Positions 51,101-63,100 of a stretch of DNA of 64,000 bases are shown piece after piece (positions within the stretch are counted from its first letter, which is position 1; each line of letters starts with the position of its first letter). Under the pieces are notes generated by a model. The model was not told the origin of the DNA. It did no database searches and was given only the letters and a program-made list of their open reading frames with translations. The translations under genes were made by a program, and so were the position numbers. Origin of the DNA: Onchocerca volvulus. Lineage: Eukaryota > Nematoda > Chromadorea > Rhabditida > Onchocercidae. The stretch is taken from assembly GCA_000499405.2 (NCBI GenBank), contig HG738137.1:24062422-24126421 (forward strand), in the 5' to 3' direction.

Positions 51101-54100
51101 CTTATTAAGAAATGTAATAGTAAAATTAATTAGTAAAAGCAGATTACTTTTAAGAATTACATAATTCTTAATCAATATTTTATTGATTGTTTTACAAACT
51201 CACAAACAGTTCATCTTATTGAAACCTATAATAATTATTAAAAGTATAATAATGAGATTACTACTGATAGTCGAACATGATAAGCTATCATATCTATTGG
51301 TCATATAATGTCATGTCACTAATAAATTGATAGTTGCAATTAATTGTTAAAAGGAAATGATGAATGGTATAAGGTTAGATTAGTAATTTAGAGATAATGC
51401 TAAATTTTGAAAATATTTAAGTGATTGATAAGATTATTTGAAAGAATGTGAATGTTATAGGACATTTAGAGAGGAGAATTAAAACTAAAGAATGACCATG
51501 AAGTGGACAGAAGAAGGGTCACATCATCATTATCATTATTATTATTATCATCATCATCGTCATCATCATCATCATCATTATCATCATTATCCTTTCATCT
51601 GTTCTATTTATATCGATGCATCATTAAACTGATAAAAGCAATTTGCATTGAATAAAAATGGATTGTCCAGAAACTTATTTCATTTCTCTATTAGGCACTT
51701 ATCATTTTCAATTGACTTTCAACTTGGCCTATTACATCATTCAGCCAAAGTATTCATATAATTCCTTTGATATATCAAAAAAAAAAGAAAAAAAAAGAAA
51801 GGATTGCTTCATTGTAATTTTCGTTGATTAATTTTTTGGCAAAGATTCTAAAACGATTAAGCGCATTCTGAGAGATTAGAGAAGATTCTGGAAGGAATCA
51901 GAAATGATGTTTCCTGGAATATCATAAGATTTTTTACTGCTCATTTTAGAATCATCATTTATGCAAATAATTATGCTTTACTAAAAAACATAATTATTGC
52001 AATTATTCAAATTAAAAATTTTTAATAAGATTAGATCTTTAGAAATCGGTAAAATAATAATGATCGCTAAATAATTAAAGGATAATTAATGAAAAAAATC
52101 TCTACTATCTTACAATGTTTCAATTATCTTTTCATTAGCTAAAAAAAAAAAATTTTTTTTTTTTCATTTAAAAGAATATCGTTTAATTATTTAGAAATTA
52201 ATTAATCAATCATGGATGATAATGTGTAAATTGAACAGAAAAGTTGTAAAGTGATAAAAATCTTTTTTAATCAGAACAATGTAGTAGCATTCAAATGATA
52301 CGATTTGAACCATTTTTAAAATTTTCGGCAAATTAAAAGGACAGATCGGAAAGAAAATGAGTAAGATTGAAAAGCAAGGTTGAAGAAGATAAAAATGGAG
52401 AAATATAGATGAAAAGAATGAGAATTTAAATTTCCACAAAATATTCTACTACAACTAATATACGAGTTTAAAAGACGGAATTCGACATTTTCGGACTGAT
52501 CAATAGTGATAAAACAAGATAATTCGAATAGATAACTGTTTGATAGACAGCTTCTGGCAAAGTTTTACTAAAATTTAGTAAGAAAAGTTAAAAGTTATAG
52601 TAAAAGTAAATGTCAAAAGGAAACGATTGAAAAAATGATGGATGATAGTAATGTAGAAATATTGAAAATTCATAATCTTCTATTTACTTCAGAATACATC
52701 AGTAATTTATTATTTTAACCACTTACAAGAATTATTTCTTCTTTCTCGAAATTTTATTAAGACATAGCAAAAAAGTTAAAAGTTAAGTAAAAACTTTTAC
52801 CTTGTTGGTCTTGCTAACAAGGTATATCGCTTAGATTCTTGATCATAACTTTGAATTCGGTGGTATTAAAAGTTATATTAAAAATTTTTAACTTGTTAGT
52901 CTTACAAGTATGCCTCTTAGATTTTCGATTATAACTTTGAATTCGGTAATATTAAAGTTATTCCTTCTCTCAATTAGTCTTACAAATAGATCACTTAGAT
53001 TCTCAGTCGGAATTTCAAATCTAGTGATATTCAAACTTATTAGTTCATTTTGAACCGCTTTGATCCAGTGATATTTAGTGATTTAGTGCTATTCCAATCG
53101 TCCTGATTTAGTGATATAGTTTGATTTTAGTGATAATGAGAGATATTCCTTCATTCTCGATAACAACTTTGAAAGCGGAATTAAAAATTATCCCTTCTGT
53201 CGCTAATTTTGCAAGTAGATTTTTCAGATTCTCAACTACAGCTTTAAATTGTACAACATAAGAATCACTTGTTTTCTCATTAATTATGCAAATAAATTTC
53301 TTAGATTTTTAACTTGCAACTTTGAAAACTTTGAATTCGAGTTTTAAAAATGAATGATGTAATTAGAAATGAGTAATTCATTCCTGCAATTAATGAAATT
53401 AATATAATTAGAAGATTAGCTTACCTTCCTAAATGAATCTTCAAATCGTCGAAGCTTCAAGCATTGCGTAAGACGTTTCTCGTGTTTCATCCAAAATGTA
53501 TCAAAACTTCGTTCCGTTTCTTCCAACTGTATAAGCATTCTTTCGATTGCTGTTACATTGTGAAGTCTTGGAAAAATAAAAGCATTTATTTATATATTTT
53601 CCGAAAGTAAAATATTTGACGTAAATTTAGGTAAAATTGCGTAAATTTAAATTTAAAATTAAATTTATGCGAATTTATTAAATTATAATTATGTAATTAT
53701 TATGAATAGATTCTGTAATTATTGAAAATCATCAATCGAATTATCAATCATATTAATGGATAAATTAAACGTGATAATTAAATAGTTGAAAATGTGCACA
53801 GATTTGTTGCAAAAAGTTGATTATAATTTCACGTTTGCAGACGTTTTAACGGAAGGGTAAATAACCTTTATATCTTGACAAATATTATGAAAAGTTTCGA
53901 GAATGAATTTAACAAGTCCATACGTGTGCATATACGTGTATGTGTGCGTGTACGTGTGTATGTACGTGTACGCATTTGCTTATATATATGCACTACTATA
54001 TTTATTTCCTATATATTTTCATTTTTTTGTATTAATTTAAATTTAAATGAATCTAATTTTAAATTGATTTATTTATTTTTAGGCAGAAAGAGCCATTTCT

Positions 54101-57100
54101 CCATAACCCAACAATTCAATGAAATAATCTCCATTCCAAAACTTACATTTAAATTTCATTTTATCAAGTAAAAGAAGTTTAGAAATAGTAAAAAAAAGCA
54201 AATAAATAATAAAATTTGTCATTTCCCAGCTAAGTTAAAAACTTAAATTTCAGTAATTATTTTTTTTTAAATTGTAACAACAGATTTAAACGAACAAAAA
54301 AAAAAAAATTCGAATGGACAAAGTTTTGAAAAAAAAAAGAACTTTTTTTTTCGAGCAAAATTAAGCTTAGTACTGTCATTTACCTAGTATTAATTTTAAA
54401 AGCAATATAAAGGAATCTTTCCTATTAATTCGAAAATATTACAATATTAAAGTACTTGAAATCACGAAATAGATTAAATAAAAAATTACCTGGTTGGACT
54501 AAGTTGTTCATGTTCCGGTTTAACATCCAACTGTCTGACATGTCGTAACAATGATAATCCTTTCCGTATGGATATTCGGAAATCTTCCTGCAAATACGGA
54601 AAAAATCTAGCACAAAAATCAGATCTGTAAGATGGAACTGAATCTTTTCCGCACCGAAATCCGGAATTCTTCTTGCAAATACGGAAAAAACATGATTGAT
54701 AATAAATAACCTTTATAGCATCACGTTCCGCAGTTTGTATCTCGAGAATTCTCGCCGTTGTCTCGACATCATTAGGAAGTTCGGTTTCTTTCAAGCAACG
54801 ACCAAATTCGCTCAATGATTGAGCAATTACGGTTGCGGATGATTTCATCCGTTCGATATCCTGAAAAAAATTATGTCCCATCAAATAGTTAAAATGCTGG
54901 GAAGGATTACCTAAGTTTTTAAATTCATTTTTGAAATTTAAATAATTCACAGGATGAGAATATCGAAATTGATAGAATCAGAATCAGGATATTTTAATTT
55001 ATAGGATCAGATATTTTCATTAATTCGGTATACTTTTTAAATGGTAAAATGATTTTCTCATTACAATAATATAATTATTTCAATCCGAATTACAGAATTT
55101 TTATTTAAGAGAAAACGAAGGAGGAATAAATATAGAAGAATTTGGAATAATTAAAATTTATAAATGAAGATATAAAATTATTTATCGATAAAAACTTATA
55201 AAATTTCGAAAAATTAGCATTCTTGATAAACATATGAATGAAAATTACAATAAATTACATACATTGCATAAAATTAACTCACAAATTAATAAATTAATTA
55301 TTGATTTTTAGTATTTTGAAAGGATTAAAAATTGTTCTAAATATTGAATTTGCAAATGATTATTAATTTCAATGAATGTTGATTATTGATTGTAGTTTCG
55401 CTGATGCTTTTATCATTTTGATGAAACGACTAATCTTTTCAATCATTTTTGTTCATACCGTAAATGTATACATATCTTTATATCAAAATTTTTTTCCTTT
55501 TTTTTTATATTTATATTTAAGTTTTTGGATTTAAAAGAAAAAAAAGAGAAAAAAATTATCAGCAAGTTCAATCGATCGATAAATTAAACCAAGTATTTGA
55601 TAGGATTAAAAATCATTTTAAATATTCAATTGATATATTTAAATTTTTGAATTTAAAAAAGAAAGCAACATTGCAAATTCTAATCGATTGATAAATTAAA
55701 TCGAATGGTTTAATAATTTAAATTTGATTAACTTTCAAAAATATTTGAAAAATATTTCTCCCTTTACCATATTCAATGCATAACATATTGAAATGACATG
55801 GTAAATTTTGATGGCAATTTAGGAGTTGTAAAACAGGAAAAAGATCGACGAAAAAGGAAATAATTATATATATCTATATGCTGTAAAATGTAATTAGCCT
55901 TCAAAATTTTAAAAAAAAAAAAAAAAAAAGTGAAAAAAATGTGAATATCTTGAGGAGACGTGAATTTCTTGAAAAAAAAGTGAATATCCCGAAAAAAAAA
56001 AGACGAAAAAAAAGGAATAATTTTCATCTTTCATTAATTACTACCATTAGTACCATTAAAAATAATAATAATAAAACTAGAAAAACAGGTTACCATACGA
56101 TGTTGAACCCATTCTAAATGATTATATTTCAGTACACCACCAACATCCATCGTCAAACAATCTGGCCCAATATAGCGGCGGAGTTCCAGCGAACTCTGGC
56201 AAATTAACACCTGAAATTAATTAACAAATATAGTCGATCGGTATAAAAAATTAAATTAAATGCTTAAATTATAACAAATAATTTTGCGAAAATTATGAAA
56301 TAATCAAATATAATGTCGAGAAAAAGAAAGAAAAGACAGAAAAATTAATCACTAGATTTAATTTTTATATTTAATTAATTAATTCTTCAATATTTCATTG
56401 TTTCAAGTTTTGCTTCAATATAAAAATAATTAATAAATATTTTTAACAAATGAATTCACCTAATATTTCATTGGCAAAATTTCGTGTTGAAATTTTGAAA
56501 AGAAAAAGTAAAAAATACAAAATAGAAATGAAGAATGAAAGCTTTATATTAAATCGTAGTTTGAAAAAAAGAAAAAAAAAAAACGAACCGTAAAATATTT
56601 AAAAAGGAATTTAAATGAAGGCAAAAATTATATAATCAATATTATTTGACGAATTACAAATTCAAGTATTTCGATCAGATTTTATCAAACAACAAAATAG
56701 ATTAAAAAAAGATAGATATGAAATTACATTCATTCATGAATAACAGGAATTCCGATATTTCCGGTATTTCTGGATTGGAAAGAATTTTTACATAACAATA
56801 ATGAATGAAAATTGCTCTTTTTCTTTGAAACTTTCATTTCTGTTTTTATATAACTCTACTAAAATATACATATCATATATTTTAAGTACATAACATTATG
56901 TTTTTTGACACTGTATAACTCACAGTGCTAAAATACATTGCTGCTACAGTATATTTATTTCAGATACTGTAACAAAAATACCGTAAACTATTATAGTCTT
57001 ATATGCCATCTAATTCGCAATATTTTATGCAATTCCAAATATTTTATCATATTGCACTGTCACAATAACACTTTTACTTATTTTTCTAAATACTTTCAAC

Positions 57101-60100
57101 ATTCGAAAATATTCAACAATTTTAAAAATGACAAAAAATGAATTTTTAGTTTCCTAAATGAGATAATTAAAAGATTAATTCGTGAAAAAAAAAGTAAAAA
57201 ATAAAAACAAATAAAGCAAAGAAACGAAAGAAATAAAGAAATATATTTTTGCAACGATTCAATGTTTCATAAAATGATTAAAAGAAAAACATCGATAGAT
57301 ATTAGATTTATTTTCGGTTTATTTGAAAAAAGAAAAAATTGTTTTCTCGAAAATTTTTTTCCTTTTTTTTCTTGCAAAAATAGACTCATTTTATCTTTTT
57401 AACACCTTATCACTAGTTCCATCTTTTCTCAGTCACTTTTTTTTTTTCAATTTCACTTAAATGGAAGAGAAATTAAAACTGTAAAAGATGAAATGAAGGA
57501 ATGGAAATACTTTCCATTTTCTTTCCAATATTTTCTCCCTTCCTCCCATATCAATTATTCGGGAGTTTTTTTAAGCAGTTATTGGGGCGAGAAAACTGCA
57601 AATCGAGAAATGAAGTATGGGACAAAAGAAAAAAAAAAGCAGGTTTGTTAAATGAAAAAAAAAAAAAAAAATCAAAATTCCAACATCAATACAGGAATGG
57701 AGTGAATAATTGCTATTGAGATGAAACGGAAGGAATTTGAAAAGATGGTTTGAAGTGAAAATTTAATTGTTTTCATTTTTGAGTAACGAAAAATTTTTAA
57801 AAATTTTTGCAATTAAACAATGAAAAGAAAAATCATTTCTTTCTATTCTCGAATAAAATAAAATCGTAATTTGTCAATGCTATCAATTTCGGAATTCTTA
57901 CATATATTATTTAACAATTTTGCCAGCAAAACGATAAATAATAAAGTTTAACTTTTTTAAAAAAAGAAAAAAAACTTTTCAATGATAAAAAGATAAGAAA
58001 AAGAATTTCCAAATGTGGAGAAAAAGTTAAAAAACATCACTTCATTTAATTTTATTATCATACTGTTAGAGTTTTCAGAATTTTAATTTTCAGTTTTTTT
58101 CTAATTCGAACTTATTATCATTTTCCCCTGCATGTGACTACATTCCTTAAACAATTTTTGTAAATAAACTCCATAATATTAGAAATAACTTATTACTTAG
58201 CCTGAATAAACTTGAAAAATTAAAATCATTCCTTTATAAAAATTATTTAAGAACTTAATAATCACTTTCTGTAAATTTATTAATCATTAATAATCATTAT
58301 GAATTTAATAATCGTTTTTTTTTCTTCTGTATTTTTTTTTGACAAAAAGATATTTTTGATCTCTTCATTATAAAATTCATGATAAATTTCAAAAATTTTA
58401 TCACTATACTAAAAATAATCATGTAATCAATAACTTATTACTTAGCCTAAATAAACTTAATGAAATCAGCAAAGCGATATTTTGATCTTTTCATTTTAAA
58501 AATTGGAATTATTATAAAAATCCACTGATTGCTTTTTTCTTACATTTGTTTTCATTTCTTATTTTTTGAATCCAAAAATTTAGTGATTCCAGAAAAATAT
58601 CATGAAAAGCGAAATGAAATAATATTTGAAAACAGAAAGAAAAATCAAAATGAGTTAATAAGTAATTTAAATTTAATTTTAAGTTCTGTCTTTTTACTAG
58701 CCAATATTTCTCGCAATTCATTAATACACATTAAAAGCGTAATAAACTGGTTATTCAAATTAAGTATACCACTATTTTATGCAATGATAATAGTGCCAGT
58801 CATGACTTACAGTAATTATCCAATTAAAAAATTAATTACCGAGATATGAATATATTATCAAACTATTTAAATAATGTTATAATGGATATCAATCTGATTA
58901 TAAATTCATAATATCTTAGTGATAGTAATTAATAATAATTAAAAACAGAATGAAATTCATAAAATATTACACATTATAAAATGATACAGTATTGTATTAC
59001 CAAATAAACATATAATTATTTGACTTAAAAAGACACACAATAACAATTTTTCTTATATTACTATGAAATGAACTTGGGAAAACCTGTTTGAAATGAATTG
59101 AAATAATAAAAATAAAGATAAAGATAGGAATAAAAATAAAAATAAAAATAATAATTATTATTATAATAATTATAATTCTAATTCTAATTATAATAAGAAG
59201 ACGAAGAAAAAAAAAAAGTAAATCTAATATAAATACACTATTCACAGATATTTTCTTAATACAATATTATTCATCAAAATTTGGATTTCTTTATATTTAT
59301 TATAATTATTTAAATTTTTGCTAATTACTTATTTCAACAACTTTTAAATTATAAATTAATTAATAATAATTATGCTATTCACAGATTATAACATTACAAG
59401 TAAATATCCATCATTACGAATTTTATGATAAAGGCGTCAAAAACATCTTTTTATCGATTATGTTAAGTTTATTTAGGTTAAGTGATAAGTTATTGATTAT
59501 TTGATTCTTATTTTTAATAATACAGAATTTTTTTAAACGAAGTTTATGCAAGAAATATTACAGCATACAGGGGGAAATGACAAGTTCGAATAAAAAGATG
59601 ATTTACGAGTTTTTAAAACTTGAAGTTCCTATCTAAAAAACTTTTTTCTATATTAATAACACAAAAGCTTAATGAACGATATTATGAATGTTTTTCAGTA
59701 AATTTAATGATCATTTTTAACGATTAGTATAATATATGATTCTACTACCCGTAAATGCAATATAACCTGAAAGATAAGATGATCGTAATGATATGATATG
59801 ATATGATAAGATCAGTAACTTTGCATACCTTAAATTTGCAATTTTCAGTAATTCCACGATAACCCACTTCGAGTGCACGCTGCAAAACACTTTCCGGTTT
59901 TAATACAAGTACAATCCGAACCGGTCTTGGAAATGAGTTCTGCAATTCACAGATACTATTAGAGAAAATTTGTTAAAAATTCCCTATTGAAATTAAAAAA
60001 AATTTTTGAGTATTCGATTTTTGAATACTCGATTTTTTTTTTTTTCAATTTGATGTATATTTATTCAAAAATTTGAGATAAGTTTGAAATAAGTACAAGA

Positions 60101-63100
60101 AGAGAGGAAATTGAAAAATGAATTTTATCATGTATAAAAAAAAAAGAAAAGAAGTACATAATTTAAGTAATGAATATTTGAAATAAAAATATAATTATTT
60201 AGTAATCAAATAATTAAAGCAAACTTGACAATTAATCAAATCGCATTTTTTCAATGGAAATTGATGAAACAAATTTAAAAAAAAAAATGATTCGAATATT
60301 TTTATATTCTCAATAATTCTTTATTTTTATAAAAGAAGATATTTGCTTGTGTAAATGTTTATATTGATAATAAAAGTGAATTAAAAATTTGACAAAATTT
60401 AGAAAGTATTTCAGAAAAACAAGTTTCTTCATATTCGTCATTTACTTGATAATACAATTTCAAAAATAAATATCGCCGTTCTTATCATATTTTTAGCAAA
60501 ATTTAAAAATTTACAAATTTTAATCGAAATAAAACGGTAATAATTTTGTATAAAAAGCGAAATTTAAAATAAATACTTGAATACTTTTACCGCAAAACAC
60601 TTTTTCTAATTATAAATATTTGGAGTTATTGTTTGAAAGTATAGAATAAATCAGTTTTACCGTGTTTAGAAAAAAAAAAGAGGCGAAAAGATTGAAAACT
60701 TAATAGGTCGAAAATATCCCTCTGTACTAAAAACTTATCCAGGTGTAGAAAAGAAAAACAATTTATTCGATTTTTCAGGAATAAATTTAAAAATAGTCAA
60801 AAATAATTAGCATCAGATCCATTTTTCTTTTTTAATGAAAATAATTAAAAATTTCGACAAGTAAAATTTATTTCTATTTTTGGGAACGAAAAAAGATGGA
60901 TGATCTTGGAAAAAGCACGATAAATAGAATTATTTCATGGTGGAAATATTATTTCGAAATTAATTACATGACTTTAATTGAATTTTGAATTTTGTTGTAG
61001 TAATTTCGATTAAAATAATTTTTTAAATTTAACTTTTAGTTGAATGCATTACTTTCGGATTAATAATATTATAGTAATTTTCTCCTTAATGATTTTTTAA
61101 GTCATCCAATATTTAATGCAAATTTTGTTTTTCAATAAAATTTACAGTAAATACATTTTTCCAATTTTCAATTATTTTAATTTGTTATTCAAAAAATATA
61201 TTTGATATGATCAAATAAAATAAAACGAAAAAAATTTTGAGTCATAATTATTATAATTTTACTAAGTTTTTTTTAAATGCTTGCCTGTATCTAAAAAAAA
61301 ATTTCAAATTATAATTTTTATAATTCCATCAAGTTCTCCAAATTTTTCCTCTTTTTTTGAAAACGAATAAGGCAGAAAAAATAATGAAAAAGAAAAATTA
61401 AAATGAAATGAATTGAAATGAAATGAAATTTATATTTGATATAATATAAATTGAATTAAATTACCTGCGTACACACCACCAGTTATGCATTCCTAATTCC
61501 TAATTTAAAACTAACATCGAAAAAGATGTTGGATGGATGATAATAGAATTTCTAAAAATTTTAATCAAAATTATTTAAATTCTACCAACAATGTAGAAAA
61601 AAAATTCCCGAAAAAAAGCAATAAAATTTTAAATAAAAAATAATTCGAAATTTAAAATAGAAATGGTAATGATATTCAGAAAAATAGAATAACATTACTA
61701 ACGGTAACTGTAATAATAATGATAATGATGATTTTGATGATACTAAACGATCCGCAAAAGAATACAAGTGTAAGTTTTTTTTTTTCTCCCAAAACTGGAA
61801 TAATTTTATAAACCGCACAAAATATTTTCTTCCATCTTTCTCATTTTAAGAAATTTCGTTCATTTTGTTCAAATTCCAGTTTAAGCCGGAAAAAAAATCG
61901 GTTATACTGAGGATTTGCATGAGAAACTGGATAGGATTGCTTCCATTAATTAATTTAATACTTAAAATAAATTATTAGTTTCAATAGCAAAAAATACCGT
62001 TTTTCGAAAAAAAATTCGACAAATTTTTTTTTTGGTAAAATATTTTGCTAATTACCAATATATCATTCGGCAATTAATTTTGTTAATTATTAAAAACAAA
62101 ATTTTTCTCTCATTTTTAAATTATCCTTTTTATTTATAAAGAAAACCAATGAATAAAAGTAAAATATTATAAATCTATCAAAAATATCTGTATTTATTTT
62201 GCTAAAGAAAATTTTCAAAGATAAACTGAATTTGAAAGAAGTTTTATTAATTCTTTTTGTTTTTAAAAAAGTTATTATAATATTTTTGACTAATGCACTT
62301 TTACTTGAATTGCTTAAAACTCATGTTTTAAATTATTTAAATAAAATTTCCTTTTTAAATTGGGAATTCAAATTTTTAAAATTTCAAATTATACTAGAAT
62401 TATCTGTAATAAATCGAGAATGTATTCAAAACCGATGAGAAGTTTGTAAAAACAATCAAATTAAAAAAAATTATTTAACCTTTATTTGGCAATTGAAAGC
62501 ATTAAAGGAAGCAATAGATTAAATACTCCAATGCTTCTTTCCTACTTGAAAAATTAAGAATTGAATCAGAAAAGTCAAAAAAAAAAAATTAAATTTGAAA
62601 ATGAAAAAAGAAAACGGAAATGCAAAATGATTTTATTAGATTTTTTCCTGAAATGTCACAATTAATTACAATCAATAAGTAAATTGTAAAACTTTTTATT
62701 ATCTAAGCAATATTTGAACTAATTAATAAAATACATTTTCATGAATTTACCTAAAACTATGCTAATCTATATTTGAATTATGTTTAACTTATTCATTCAA
62801 ATAAAATAGATGCATATATGTATCTATTTTACTTAATTATATTTTTAATCTAATGCTTTTTTCCTATTTCAAAAAATTTAAAAAAAAATTTTTTGGGTTG
62901 AAAAAATTCCATGAAATTTATGAACTTTTTATGGCATTTATATGACAAAAAATTGACAAAAAAAAATCATTTATTTAAAATAAAATGCAATCGTAATAAA
63001 AGAAATATATACGCATTTTAAGAGAAGAGACCTTTTGCAAATAATTTAATTGTTTGAAATAAAAATGAAATGTCACCATCTTTGACATGTTGTGTCCTGC

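Larger units (their letters stand above)
45368..54860 (-). other. RhoGEF spectrin-like repeat exons
   Basis: Eight exons between 54860 and 45368 encode about 300 residues of helical heptad-rich sequence. Examples are ATVIAQSLSEFGRCLKETEL, RKGLSLLRHVRQLDV, WMKHEKRLTQCLKLRRFEDS, LLPKCDELDRMADALSGALE and ERRGQVLRLSKDMHQQIY. The block ends in LLSISRRDALRKMA and a basic PPVQVV linker. It matches the MCF2/MCF2L arrangement between SEC14 and DH. Nearly all junctions are phase 0. Confidence 0.83.

Noticed and set aside
58529..58849. 106-codon plus-strand open frame in a RhoGEF intron
   Set aside because: Its hydrophobic, Ile/Phe/Asn/Lys-rich composition is what A+T-rich non-coding DNA gives. No domain or conserved motif was seen.
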